Source of the DNA: Deltaproteobacteria bacterium
GTDB taxonomy: Bacteria > SAR324 > JACQKK01
Assembly (NCBI GenBank): GCA_029858505.1
Contig: JAOUEW010000006.1
Location: forward strand, 41,881-105,880
Reading direction: 5' to 3'
DNA: 64,000 bases
A model generated the notes under the pieces. That model saw only the letters and a list, made by a program, of their open reading frames with translations. It was not told where the DNA came from and did no database searches. The translations under genes were made by a program, and so were the position numbers. Below are positions 38,307 to 47,508 of the stretch, piece by piece. Positions within the stretch are counted from its first letter, which is position 1. Each line of letters starts with the position of its first letter.

Positions 38307-39166
38307 CGCCCTCCCTCTCTCTTCCCCTGGCCGCCCTTAATATTGGCCTTCCCGATGTTCTGCAATCGGGCATATTGCAATACGGGTTCATGCAGCGGGC
38401 CATGACCGCCGGGGTGCTCACCGGGGTGCTGTGCGCGGTGGTGGGGGTGTTCGTGGTGCATCGGGGCTTGAGCTTCATGGGGGCGGGCATTTCCCATGCC
38501 AGTTTTGGCGGGGTGGCCCTGGGGGCCTGGCTGGGGGTGAACCCCCTGGCGGGGGCCCTGGTGTTCTGCCTGCTGGTGGCCTGGTCCATTGGCTGGATTT
38601 CGTTGAAAACCCAGGTGCGGGAAGACACCGCCATCGGCATCTTCTTCGCCTCCACCATGGCCCTGGGCATTCTGCTGGTGGGGTACTCCCCCCCCTTGCA
38701 GCGAGAACTGCTGGCTTATTTGTTTGGCTCCATTTTGTCGGTGTCGGTGGACGACCTGGTGTTCATCTCTCTGGCGGGGGGGCTGGTGCTGGCCCTGCTG
38801 GGCTGGTTTGGCAAAGAATTGCTGTTCACCATTTTCGATCCCGACGGCGCGGTGGTGGCGGGCATTCCCGCTAACCGGTATTACTTTCTGCTCATCACCC
38901 TGGTCACCTTCACCCTGGTGATATCCATCAAGGTGGCGGGCATTGTGCTGGTGCCGGCCCTGCTGGTCACTCCCGCCGCCGCCGCCAGCCAGTTGTCGGA
39001 GCGTTTCGGAATCATCTTGTTGTTGTCCACCCTGTTTGGGCTGGCGGCCACCCTGGGGGGGCTGGTGTTGTCGTACCTGTTCAACACCCCCTCCGGCGCC
39101 ACCATTGTGCTGCTCATCACGTTTTTGTTCCTGCTGGCCTCGCTCGTAGCCCGGTTACGAAAGTGA
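38303..39166 (+). CDS. znuB: Zinc/manganese ABC transporter permease
   Basis: A 287-residue permease of the ABC-3 family with eight or nine transmembrane helices. Typical blocks are F-M-Q-R-A, G-L-S-F-M-G-A-G-I-S-H-A-S-F-G-G and V-L-V-P-A-L-L-V-T-P-A-A-A-A near the EAA-like loop. It is complete, overlaps znuC in an ATGA and ends the operon. No Zur box was seen upstream of znuA. Confidence 0.94.
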   Translation: MTPSLSLPLAALNIGLPDVLQSGILQYGFMQRAMTAGVLTGVLCAVVGVFVVHRGLSFMGAGISHASFGGVALGAWLGVNPLAGALVFCLLVAWSIGWISLKTQVREDTAIGIFFASTMALGILLVGYSPPLQRELLAYLFGSILSVSVDDLVFISLAGGLVLALLGWFGKELLFTIFDPDGAVVAGIPANRYYFLLITLVTFTLVISIKVAGIVLVPALLVTPAAAASQLSERFGIILLLSTLFGLAATLGGLVLSYLFNTPSGATIVLLITFLFLLASLVARLRK

Positions 39167-39194
39167 ACCTAGCGGAAAAATAAATCGCATCCAA

Positions 39195-39470
39195 AAAGTT
39201 GGGTGCTTGTTTCCGTCCGGCTTCACTCACTGAACAATTGAAAAGAGTAGCCGGGGGATTTGAGTATTGTCCCTCTCCGACGGGGGGCGCGGTCTAGCGG
39301 GGCACAGCCCCGCTTTTCGCGCCGGGGACAGCCGCCTGAAAGGCGGCAGGGAGGGGTGTTGTTCGGAAACAACTCGAAGCCGGGGGGTTGGGTGCTTGCT
39401 TCCTTCCAATCTATATATTCCGAACGGATGAAAAGAATAACCAATGGCTTCGAGTCAAGGGGGCGGAGAC
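39195..39470. repeat. Interspersed GC-rich repeat, composite copy
   Basis: Two middle modules (gggtgcttgtttccgtccgg at about 39201 and gggtgcttgcttccttccaa at about 39388) flank a core with ttgtccctctccgacggggg, a longer insert tagcggggcacagccccgct and ggcggcagggaggggtgttg. It lies between convergent znuB and the GST gene. Confidence 0.8.
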
Positions 39471-39473
39471 GCC

Positions 39474-40115
39474 CTACTCCGCTCCCTGCTTCCATTCGGC
39501 GAATTCGGGCATGGCCAGTAGGGTATCTCGATAGGCCTGGGCCAGGGGCCGGGAGGAAAGATCCAACTGGTAGGTGTGAAAGCGGGTAGCCACCGGCAAA
39601 AACATGGCATCGGCCAGGGTGAAGGCCCCAAACAGCCAGGGGCCCTGGTCCAGGTGTTCTTCCCGCAGAGATTGCCACAGGCTGCCCACCCGCTCGATGT
39701 CGGCCCTCACGGCGGCGGCCTTGCCGGGGGGCGGAGGGTCCATGGGGGCTGGTGTGCGGAGGAGTTTCATGGGGCAGGCCCGCCGCAGGGCGGAAAACTC
39801 GGAATGCATTTCAGCCGAGACCGCCCGCACCCTAGCCCGCTGGCCCAAATCCGCCGGCAGCAACACGCCCCCGGCATAGGCCTCGTTCACGTACTCCATG
39901 ATGGCCAGAGAATCCCACACCGCCAGAGGGCCGTCTAGCAGAACCGGCACCTTGCCCGCTTCAGAATATTGCCTAGCCTGGGCTTTAAACTCCGGGTGAG
40001 AGAAATTCAGCAGAACCTCCCGAAACGGCACCCCGGTTTTCTTCAACACCAGCCAGGGCCGCAGGGACCAACTGGAGGTATTTTTGTTTCCAATCACCAG
40101 GGTCAGGTCTGCCAT
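39474..40115 (-). CDS. Glutathione S-transferase family protein
   Basis: A 213-residue protein. The N-terminal thioredoxin-like domain (about 1-80) has the glutathione-site features N-T-S-S-W-S-L-R-P-W, K-V-P-V-L and D-S-L-A-I-M-E-Y; the helical C-terminal domain has F-T-L-A-D-A-M-F-L-P. This is the SspA/GstA-like bacterial group with a Ser-rich active site. Its substrate is unknown. It starts four bases after the CZB gene, so the two are coupled. Confidence 0.88.
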   Translation of the reverse strand: MADLTLVIGNKNTSSWSLRPWLVLKKTGVPFREVLLNFSHPEFKAQARQYSEAGKVPVLLDGPLAVWDSLAIMEYVNEAYAGGVLLPADLGQRARVRAVSAEMHSEFSALRRACPMKLLRTPAPMDPPPPGKAAAVRADIERVGSLWQSLREEHLDQGPWLFGAFTLADAMFLPVATRFHTYQLDLSSRPLAQAYRDTLLAMPEFAEWKQGAE

Positions 40116-40118
40116 GGG

Positions 40119-40475
40119 TTAGGCCGCGGTTTGGGTTTCCAGTTTTTTCAGCAGCGTCACAATTTGTTGGCTGATAGGTTCAATGGTGAGAAAATCTTTC
40201 TCTGCTTCGGCCAAGTTTCCCTGGGTTTTCAACTGATAGATGCTTTTCACCGTGGCGTGAAGGGTTTGGTGGATTTTTTCCAGCGCCACCATGTCGGGCA
40301 GGTTTCCATAACGCTCCAGGCCATGGGCGTAAATCCATTTCCCCAAATCGCATTCGGTGTGGGAAGTCGCCTGGGCTTCGGTCAGGGTTTCCCTTCCATC
40401 TAAGAATCCGCGCAAACGGGTTTTCCAAGACAGATGACGGGTGATGGCCAACATAAAATCCAAGGTAGCACTCAT
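40119..40475 (-). CDS. Stand-alone CZB zinc-sensing domain protein
   Basis: A 118-residue helical protein that consists only of a chemoreceptor zinc-binding (CZB) domain. The 3His/1Cys site is visible: H14 (R-H-L-S-W-K), C42 (E-C-D-L-G-K-W), H69 and H73 (I-H-Q-T-L-H). CZB domains usually sit at the end of chemoreceptors or diguanylate cyclases and sense zinc or HOCl. The ATG at 40475 has ggagaat upstream. No chemotaxis gene is near; a GST gene follows after three bases. Confidence 0.82.
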   Translation of the reverse strand: MSATLDFMLAITRHLSWKTRLRGFLDGRETLTEAQATSHTECDLGKWIYAHGLERYGNLPDMVALEKIHQTLHATVKSIYQLKTQGNLAEAEKDFLTIEPISQQIVTLLKKLETQTAA

Positions 40476-40649
40476 GACATTCTCCGGGCAAAAAAGGGGA
40501 CATCTTCCAACGGTTCGTTCCCCCATGCCCCTCTTTCTGGCAGAACGCACTGCAAACTTCGGTGAGATAGTCACGGGGACAAGCCGTTTACTTGTAGGAC
40601 GGAGGTCTTGAGCACGGAAGAAGAGAGCGGAAAGAGAGAACTGCCCCTG

Positions 40650-41687
40650 TCAGGTCAACAGGGGCTTGCGGATGGCGGTGATGGTTTTGATCCAGTCGGT
40701 GCGCTGGCGGTCCCGCTCGGACAGGTCATGAATGCCCTGCAGGGTCAGGTAGTCGTCAATCATGGAAAACGCCTTCTTGCACAGGTTCAGAATGTCATCC
40801 CGCAGGGCCACCCGCTTGTTCTGGTTTTTTTCCCGGGTCAGCAAATCGCCCTTCAGGTGGGCCAGCCAAATGTAGGAGCGCATGTCTTCCGGGTCCCGCT
40901 GAATCAGCTGGTTCAACTCTCTGGCCACCGCCAGGGGAGACTCTCCCTGGCGCAGGCGGTTTTGCAACTGGCGCTTGGCGTAGCGCACCTCCAGCCGCTG
41001 CACCAGCCCCTCCAGTTCACTCAAGTACTCCGCCATTTTTTGCTGGGGGGTCAGCCGCCGCTGGGTGTCTTTGGGGGTCATTTCCGGCGGGGTGCGGTCG
41101 AAATGAAATTCTCCTTGGGCCAGCAGCTCGATAAACGGCTCCACCGTGTTCCGGGTTTCCAGCGAGGCCAGCAGCTTGGCCAGATAGGTCAGGTACAGCC
41201 GCTGCACCAGAATGTCATCGGGCCAGGTTTGGGCCGCGGTGTTCACGGCTAATATTCCCTGGCTCATTCGGTTGCCCGCCTGAATGTAATTCCCTCGGGC
41301 TTCCTCAAATTCTTTTTTGGCCTGGTCCAGGTCGTCGGGGGTCAGGTTGCCTGCCCGGGCCTGAAAGCTCCGCAGCACCCGCTCGCTGGCCCGCACCGTT
41401 TGCAGGGCGGTCATCACTTCGGTGTAGTCGTTTTCCGCCTGGCGGCAAACCTGCTGCACGTTGGCCAGTTCCTCTTCCGGGCAATTGCCGGGGCGGCGTT
41501 TCACCGGGTCTTTGGGGGGAATAAACACCCGTTCCTTGGGATCCGCTTCCCCCACCGTTTCTTTCAACAGGGGTTCTCCCCTCACGGGAACTTCCTCTGT
41601 CACCGTTTCTGCCATGGGTGGCTGCATGGTTCCTCCTTGGGGTGCTTCAGGGGCTTCCCCCTGATCCGTGGGTTTGTTCTCCTTCAT
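40650..41687 (-). CDS. Hypothetical helical, charged protein
   Basis: A 345-residue cytoplasmic-looking protein that I do not recognise. The first 70 residues are Pro/Glu-rich and probably disordered. The rest is Leu/Gln/Glu/Arg-rich with heptad-like spacing (about 75-150 and 210-345) and aromatic residues in segments such as R-L-Y-L-T-Y-L and S-Y-I-W-L-A-H, like a TPR or helical-bundle adaptor. A promoter-like sequence lies 35 bases upstream. It is divergent from the 770-residue gene. Confidence 0.75.
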   Translation of the reverse strand: MKENKPTDQGEAPEAPQGGTMQPPMAETVTEEVPVRGEPLLKETVGEADPKERVFIPPKDPVKRRPGNCPEEELANVQQVCRQAENDYTEVMTALQTVRASERVLRSFQARAGNLTPDDLDQAKKEFEEARGNYIQAGNRMSQGILAVNTAAQTWPDDILVQRLYLTYLAKLLASLETRNTVEPFIELLAQGEFHFDRTPPEMTPKDTQRRLTPQQKMAEYLSELEGLVQRLEVRYAKRQLQNRLRQGESPLAVARELNQLIQRDPEDMRSYIWLAHLKGDLLTREKNQNKRVALRDDILNLCKKAFSMIDDYLTLQGIHDLSERDRQRTDWIKTITAIRKPLLT

Positions 41688-41720
41688 GTTTTATCCCCTT
41701 CCCCCATGATTTATCCTATA

Positions 41721-41747
41721 AATATACTTTACATGACATCTTGTCAA
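41721..41747 (-). promoter_or_regulatory. Predicted promoter with operator-like palindrome
   Basis: On the minus strand TTGACA (41747-41742) and TATATT (41726-41721) are 15 bases apart, followed by more A/T. The palindrome tgaca-tct-tgtca (41734-41746) overlaps the -35 box, a placement suited to a repressor site. It would drive the 345-residue gene. Confidence 0.4.
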
Positions 41748-42046
41748 GAAAAGAAAACACAGGGGTTGATGGAATGAAGGGGCCTTGCCCCCACCCTTTC
41801 ACCGCAAAAAACCTGAAAATGCCAACGTCTTTGCCTGAATCCGACCCTACCTCTGAAATAGGCTTCCCGTCCAGGAAATCGATGTCTTCTGAGCGGGGTC
41901 TTCCAAAACACATTCCCTGGGGTTCCAGGGCCTGCATCCCTATAAAAAATGGTATATTCCCTTGAATGAAACGATGGCCCTTCCCGGAGGGCTCCCTTTC
42001 TCGCGGTTTTCACCTTCCCTGCCCAGGGATCGCCAAGGATTCGGCC

Positions 42047-44359
42047 ATGCGGGTCAAGTTGATTGCCTTGGGAGACCACCGCCAAGCCTGGGAGGAACGG
42101 CTGGACATGCTGGAGGAAATGCTGCCTTCGGTATCGTTCTGCTCGTACATTTTCGGCGGAAAGGAGGGCCTGACCGAACTGATGGAGGCCTATTTTGCCC
42201 CGCCGTTTTCCACCGAACCCCCAGACCTGATTCTGGCGGCCCTGGACGAGGGCGAGGAACGGGACCGCCAGTTGGCGTTTTTATCCAAAGTGCGGGAGGC
42301 CAACCCCCAAACCGCCCCCGACTTGGTGCTGGCCCTGTTCGGGGTTACCGCTGGGCTGCGGCAGTTGGTTGAAACCGCTGGCCCCGTGCAATTCATGCTA
42401 GAAAACCAATCTCGCTTCAACATCTCCGACCCCGAACTGCTGCTGGAACACTATCCAGAGGAATACCCTCATCCCCGGGTGAACGGCTATTTGCGGGCCC
42501 TGAAGGTTCCCCTGCCGGGGGCGGCCCCCGGCACCGTGGCCTGGGGCGAGGTGGGGCTGATGGACCTGCCCATGGGCACCCTCATCTCCCTGCACCGGGT
42601 GGGGGAAGTCATGGCCATGGACGGCCCCCAAGACCCCCGCCGTTGGCTGAAGAACGTGCTGAAGAAAGAACAGATCACCACCCCCTGGAAGGCCCCGGCC
42701 GCCTTGTACCGGGAACCCAAGGGGTTGTTCTTGTACCCCGGAATTCCCGCCAACCGGGTTCAGGGGGTTGTGGTGAAGGGGGTGGGGTTCTCTGGTCTGC
42801 TGGATACCCGCCGCCTGGGAAACCGCGAGGCCCCGGCCCAACTGGCGGGCGCCCTGGAGGTGATCGCCGACCGCCGCCGCCAAGAATGGCAGGCCGCCGA
42901 AACCCGGCTGCGCACCGCCGAAAACCGGGCCGAGCTGCCGGTGTGGTGCCATGGGCGGCTGCCCACCCTGGAACGCCTGATGGTGCGGGTGCTGCAACGG
43001 TGGGGGTTTGCCCGGGCCGGAATGATTTTGCCCGGAGAGAACCCCTCGGTGGAAGAGCCGGGGCTGGTGCTGGAACTGACCGCGGTGAAACAGCGGGTGA
43101 CCCTGGCCCAGGGGCTAGAGCGTTTGCCCGCGGTGTCGTTGGCCCCAGAACTGCGGGGGAAGCTGGGCTTTCTGGCCCGGGACCGCTCTTGGCACGACCT
43201 GCCCTGGGAGGTCATTGACCGGGTGGGATGGGAAGAACGGGTAGAGGCCGCCCGGGTGGAGGAATGGCGCAAGCGCATGGCCGCCGACATCCGCGCCGCC
43301 CGCAAACAGGCCGCGGGAGAACACCGCCGCCAAATTTTGCTGGGCCAAGAAGAATCGGTACTGGAGCGGGCCCGGGAGAACCTGGGGGATTTTCTGCTGC
43401 GGGGCGGGCGGGTGCGGTTGTGGGAGGGCGCGGCACCTCCGGCCATCTCCAAGGCCCTGGTGCTGACCCACGACCGGGAAGAAGCGGAAATAATGCTGGC
43501 GGACATGCCCCACGTTTCGAAAAAACGCTGGCTGGACCTGTCGCCCTTCCGCTCGCCGGAAAGCCTGCAAGCCAGCCAGCGAGAAACCCTGAACCACTAC
43601 CTGGACGGCGGGGCGGTGTTCATTACCCCAGGGGCCCTGCGGCGGGTCACCCACATTCACGATACCCTGTCTCGTCAGTTGGTCGAAGCCAGAGAATCCC
43701 TCGACACCAGCCGGGCCGAACACCAAACCCAAACCGCCACAGAAGCCCGGGCCAAAGAGACCTCCCAGCGGCTGGCCCTGCAATACGCCGGGGTGGTGCT
43801 GAACGACTGGGTGGCGGCCCGAGAACCCGCCCTGACCGCGCGGCTGGCCGCCCTGCGCCGCCGCCAAGAGCAAGACTGGTTCACCCCGGCCCTGGTCACC
43901 TCCTGCGCCATTGTGGGCAACAGTGACGACAGCCGCCAGGGGCTCACCGCCGCCGCCCAGCGGCTGTTCCCTGGGATGAAACCCGCCCGGCTGCGGGTGC
44001 TGCCCTATCAGTTCGACCCCCCCGACAACCCCCGCCAACGGCGGGAGATGCTGGAAGACTATCTGCGGGTGGTGGAAAACGAACTCAACTTTCAGCCCGA
44101 CTGGAGCATGATTCTGCTGGAAGACGAACCGGCCACGGCCTTTCCGCTGCTGGAACGCATCCGGGCCGCCAAGCCGCCCCTCAGCCGGGCCCCAGTGGTT
44201 CTGCTACTCACCCGCCCCTGGCTGCCGGAAGAGCACGCCCCCCTGCCCTGGCGGCGGGTGCGGGTGATTCCCCGCTTTCACACCAAGGGCCCTGGCCCAG
44301 ATCAATACATCGATATGATCGAAAGCCTGTTCCAGGAACCCGCAGAGGACACCCCGTGA
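42047..44359 (+). CDS. Large unknown protein with receiver-like ends
   Basis: A 770-residue protein of no family I recognise. The first 120 residues look like a degenerate response-regulator fold (PPDLILAALDEG at the phospho-site strand, FLSKVREANP). About 150-400 is a mixed domain with long strands. About 400-480 and 560-640 are Arg/Glu/Ala-rich likely coiled coils. The last 130 residues again look like a receiver (AIVGNSDDSRQG, DWSMILLEDEPATAFPLLERIRA, APVVLLLTRPW). The ATG at 42047 has aagga upstream. Its stop overlaps the GTG start of mutS2, so it may work with MutS2. Confidence 0.65.
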   Translation: MRVKLIALGDHRQAWEERLDMLEEMLPSVSFCSYIFGGKEGLTELMEAYFAPPFSTEPPDLILAALDEGEERDRQLAFLSKVREANPQTAPDLVLALFGVTAGLRQLVETAGPVQFMLENQSRFNISDPELLLEHYPEEYPHPRVNGYLRALKVPLPGAAPGTVAWGEVGLMDLPMGTLISLHRVGEVMAMDGPQDPRRWLKNVLKKEQITTPWKAPAALYREPKGLFLYPGIPANRVQGVVVKGVGFSGLLDTRRLGNREAPAQLAGALEVIADRRRQEWQAAETRLRTAENRAELPVWCHGRLPTLERLMVRVLQRWGFARAGMILPGENPSVEEPGLVLELTAVKQRVTLAQGLERLPAVSLAPELRGKLGFLARDRSWHDLPWEVIDRVGWEERVEAARVEEWRKRMAADIRAARKQAAGEHRRQILLGQEESVLERARENLGDFLLRGGRVRLWEGAAPPAISKALVLTHDREEAEIMLADMPHVSKKRWLDLSPFRSPESLQASQRETLNHYLDGGAVFITPGALRRVTHIHDTLSRQLVEARESLDTSRAEHQTQTATEARAKETSQRLALQYAGVVLNDWVAAREPALTARLAALRRRQEQDWFTPALVTSCAIVGNSDDSRQGLTAAAQRLFPGMKPARLRVLPYQFDPPDNPRQRREMLEDYLRVVENELNFQPDWSMILLEDEPATAFPLLERIRAAKPPLSRAPVVLLLTRPWLPEEHAPLPWRRVRVIPRFHTKGPGPDQYIDMIESLFQEPAEDTP

Positions 44360-46893
44360 GCGCGTTGAATTCCGTAAACCCCGCTTCCCACCCGGACCTT
44401 CAGGGCCAGGCCCAAACCCTGGCCGCCCTGGAATGGCCCCGGCTGCTGGCCGCCCTGGGCCAACGGCTGGCCACCCCCCTGGGGGCGGCCGCCCTGGAGC
44501 GGATGCCCTTTCACCGCCGGGCCAAAGACGCGGCGGAGGCCATGGCCCGGGTGGAGGAAATGACCCGCCTGCTTGGCGCCCAGGGGGGGCTTCCCCTGGC
44601 CGGTGAACCGGCGGTGGAAGAACTGGCCCTGCTGGCGGCCAAGGGCGGGCGGCTGGAAGGCAGCGACCTGCTGGCGGTGGCGCGGGCCCAACGGGCCGCC
44701 GAAGACACCGCCCGCATGCTGCGCCGCCCAGAGCGCTACCCCCGCTTGGCCGCCCTGGCCGAAGGGGTGCTGCCCCTGCCCGAACTGCGGGCCCGGCTGG
44801 AACAGGCCATTACCCCCCGGGGCGCCCTCAACGAATCGGCCTTTCCAGAATTAGGGAAGATTGCCCGTGAACTGGCGGGCAAACGGGATGACATCGTGAA
44901 ACGGCTGACCGGCTGGATTCAGTCGGGCCGCTGGGGAGACGCCCTGCAAGAGCCGCTGTACACCCTGCGGGGCAACCGCCACGTGGTGCCAGTGAAGGCC
45001 GACTTCAAGGGCCGGGTGGGGGGCATTGTCCACGACGTATCTTCCAGTGGCGCCACCTTGTTTGTGGAACCCACGGAACTGGTGGAGCCGGGCAACGAAC
45101 TGGCCATGATTCAGCGGCGGCTGGCCCAGGAAACCGACCGCATTCTGCGGGAGTTGTCGGCCCTGGTGGGGGAACATGCTCCGGCTCTGGGGGCCAACCT
45201 GGGCTGGTTGGGCCAAGCCGACCTGCTCCAAGCCCAGGGGCGGCTGGCCGAGGCCTGGGGGGCGGTGTGCCCCCAGGTGGGAGACGAGGGGGTGATGGAA
45301 CTGAAGGGCGTGGTGCACCCCCTGATGGCCCTGAATACCCCCCCGCCGGTGGCCAACGATCTTTCCCTGGGGCGTAACATCCGCTGCCTGATCTTGTCTG
45401 GGGCCAACACCGGCGGCAAGACCGTGCTGCTGAAAACCGTGGGGCTGTGCGCCCTGCTGGTGGCAGCGGGCATGCCCATCCCGGCCCGCGCTGGTTCCCG
45501 GTTCGACCTGTTTCCCCAGGTCTGGGCCGACATCGGGGACCGGCAAGACTTGGCCCACGCCCTTTCCACCTTCTCAGCCCAGTTGGGGGCCCTGGGGAGC
45601 CTGCTGGGCTGGGCCGGTCCCGGCACCCTGGTGCTGCTGGATGAAGTGCTGCACGGCACCGACCCTGACCAGGGCAGCGCCCTGGCCCAGGCCGTGCTAG
45701 AAGAACTGGCCCGCCGGGGGGCGGTGACCCTGGTGACCACCCACTACGGGCGGCTGAAGGGGCTGGCTGGGGAGGCCGCCATGGGCAACGCTTCGGTGGC
45801 CTTCGACCCCGCCACCCTGGCCCCCACCTATCGGCTGATTCCAGGGCTGCCCGGCGGCAGCCAGGGCTTTCACACCGCCCGCCGCCTGGGCCTGGGCGAT
45901 GCCCTGGTGGCCCGGGCCGAGCAGTTGGCCGCTGGCGAAGCCGCCCCCCTGGAACCCCTGATGGAGAAGTTGAGATCCCTGGAACACCAACTGGCCCAAC
46001 AGGAAGCCGCCTTGGTTCAACAGCGGGAGCACCACGCCCGGCAGAGCGAAGCCCTGACTGCCCGGGAAAACGAATTGGCCCTGCGAGAAGCCGAGGTGCG
46101 CCGCATGGAGCGGGGGCGGTTGTCGGGGGCCTTGGCCCAGGCACGGGAGCGGGTGGCCCGGCTGGAAACCTTTTTGACCGGCCAAGAGACCCAAGCCGAA
46201 GCTCTGGCCCAGGCCCAAGCCCTGGCGGCGGCGGCCCGCCAAGAACTGCGAGACACCCAGGCCCAAGCCACCCAAGCCCTGCAAGACCAATCTCCTGAAT
46301 TGCCCGCCATGGATTGGAACTTGGCCCGCCCCGGTCTGGCGGTGTATCTGCCGGGGCTGGGACAAGCCGGACGGTTGGAGAACATCCCCGACATGACCCA
46401 CCCCGCCGGGAAGCGGGTCTCGGTGCGGCTGGGGGGGCTGGTGCTGGAACTGCCCGCGGAAGAAATTACCCCCCTGCCCAAGGGCATGGCCCAGCCCCCC
46501 AAAGCCCCAGACCAGCGGCCACCCACAGGATTAGCCGCTGGAAAGCCCGCCAAAAAACCGGGCGGGAAAAGCAGCCCTGGGGCCAGCACCTCTCAGCCCG
46601 CCCCTGACCAACGCCTGGCCCCAGAGATTCCCCCGGTGATGCAGCGCGCCGACAACACCGTGACCCTGCTGGGCCTGCGGGCCGAAGAAGCCCTAGACGC
46701 CATGAACGCTTTTCTGGACCAAGCCGTTCGGGCGGGCACGGGAACGGTGGTGATCGTCCATGGGTTTGGCACCGGTGCCCTGCGTAACGCCGTGCGTAAG
46801 GCCCTGAAAGACAACCCCTACGTGGCAGGCTTCCGCCCCGGCGGCGAGGGCGAAGGCCGAGACGGCGTGACCGTGGCGGCGCTGAAAGATTAA
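44356..46893 (+). CDS. mutS2: Endonuclease MutS2-like ATPase
   Basis: An 845-residue protein. It has MutS core and clamp helices (about 1-320), then the ABC ATPase (Walker A G-A-N-T-G-G-K-T-V at about 355, Walker B V-L-L-D-E-V-L-H-G-T-D-P, H-loop V-T-T-H-Y), a long coiled coil (about 520-660) and a C-terminal Smr domain (G-L-R-A-E-E-A...V-I-V-H-G-F-G-T-G-A-L-R). MutS2 proteins act on branched DNA and, in Bacillus, rescue collided ribosomes. The Smr region has G-L-R in place of the usual D-L-R/H and H-G-F-G-T-G in place of H-G-K-G-T-G. GTG start, ATGA-type overlap with the preceding gene. Confidence 0.92.
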   Translation: MSALNSVNPASHPDLQGQAQTLAALEWPRLLAALGQRLATPLGAAALERMPFHRRAKDAAEAMARVEEMTRLLGAQGGLPLAGEPAVEELALLAAKGGRLEGSDLLAVARAQRAAEDTARMLRRPERYPRLAALAEGVLPLPELRARLEQAITPRGALNESAFPELGKIARELAGKRDDIVKRLTGWIQSGRWGDALQEPLYTLRGNRHVVPVKADFKGRVGGIVHDVSSSGATLFVEPTELVEPGNELAMIQRRLAQETDRILRELSALVGEHAPALGANLGWLGQADLLQAQGRLAEAWGAVCPQVGDEGVMELKGVVHPLMALNTPPPVANDLSLGRNIRCLILSGANTGGKTVLLKTVGLCALLVAAGMPIPARAGSRFDLFPQVWADIGDRQDLAHALSTFSAQLGALGSLLGWAGPGTLVLLDEVLHGTDPDQGSALAQAVLEELARRGAVTLVTTHYGRLKGLAGEAAMGNASVAFDPATLAPTYRLIPGLPGGSQGFHTARRLGLGDALVARAEQLAAGEAAPLEPLMEKLRSLEHQLAQQEAALVQQREHHARQSEALTARENELALREAEVRRMERGRLSGALAQARERVARLETFLTGQETQAEALAQAQALAAAARQELRDTQAQATQALQDQSPELPAMDWNLARPGLAVYLPGLGQAGRLENIPDMTHPAGKRVSVRLGGLVLELPAEEITPLPKGMAQPPKAPDQRPPTGLAAGKPAKKPGGKSSPGASTSQPAPDQRLAPEIPPVMQRADNTVTLLGLRAEEALDAMNAFLDQAVRAGTGTVVIVHGFGTGALRNAVRKALKDNPYVAGFRPGGEGEGRDGVTVAALKD

Positions 46894-47043
46894 CAATGCC
46901 CGCAACGGCAGGCCTCTTCTGTTCCTCAAATTATCCACTCTTTTCAAAAAACTGAAAAACAGATTACAGTAGAAAACTTGTGGGCTCACCCCCTGGCTCT
47001 TGATACTCTCCCCCACTCTCCCTTTCTCACGGCTAAAATTCGG

Positions 47044-47508
47044 ATGACGCGCGAGTCTCAAGATCACGATCGGGTTGTCGTTCAGGTGCAGTGCCACTAC
47101 CCCGGCATGGAGCTGCCCCGCCAAGGCCACCCCAACGACGCGGGCTATGACCTGACCGCCATGGCGGTGGAACCCCTGCGGGAAGGGGTGTTCGCCTTCG
47201 ACACCGGCATTTCGGTGGCCCCAGCCCCCGGTTATTATTGCGAGGTGGTCCCCCGCAGCAGTATCATGAAAAGCGATTTCATCATGGCCAACAGCGTGGG
47301 AATCATTGACCCCGACTACCGGGGGCGCATCCGGGTGGTGCTGAGATACCTGGGGGCGGGGCACCCCGCTCAGTCCGCAGAAGCCCTGGCCGGCACCCGC
47401 ATTGCCCAGCTCATCGTGCGGCGGAGAGAAAACGCCGTGCTGCAAGCGGCGGACAACCTGGACGACACCGCCCGGGGCTCTGGCGGATTCGGCTCGACGG
47501 GGAAATAA
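47044..47508 (+). CDS. dut: dUTPase (deoxyuridine triphosphatase)
   Basis: A 154-residue homotrimeric-type dUTPase that converts dUTP to dUMP. All five motifs are visible: D-A-G-Y-D (32-36), P-R-S-S (70-73), G-I-I-D-P-D-Y-R-G (86-94), G-T-R-I-A-Q-L-I-V (117-125) and R-G-S-G-G-F-G-S-T-G (144-153). The ATG at 47044 is used; the longer frame starts with TTG. The stop overlaps the next gene as TAATG. Confidence 0.95.
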   Translation: MTRESQDHDRVVVQVQCHYPGMELPRQGHPNDAGYDLTAMAVEPLREGVFAFDTGISVAPAPGYYCEVVPRSSIMKSDFIMANSVGIIDPDYRGRIRVVLRYLGAGHPAQSAEALAGTRIAQLIVRRRENAVLQAADNLDDTARGSGGFGSTGK

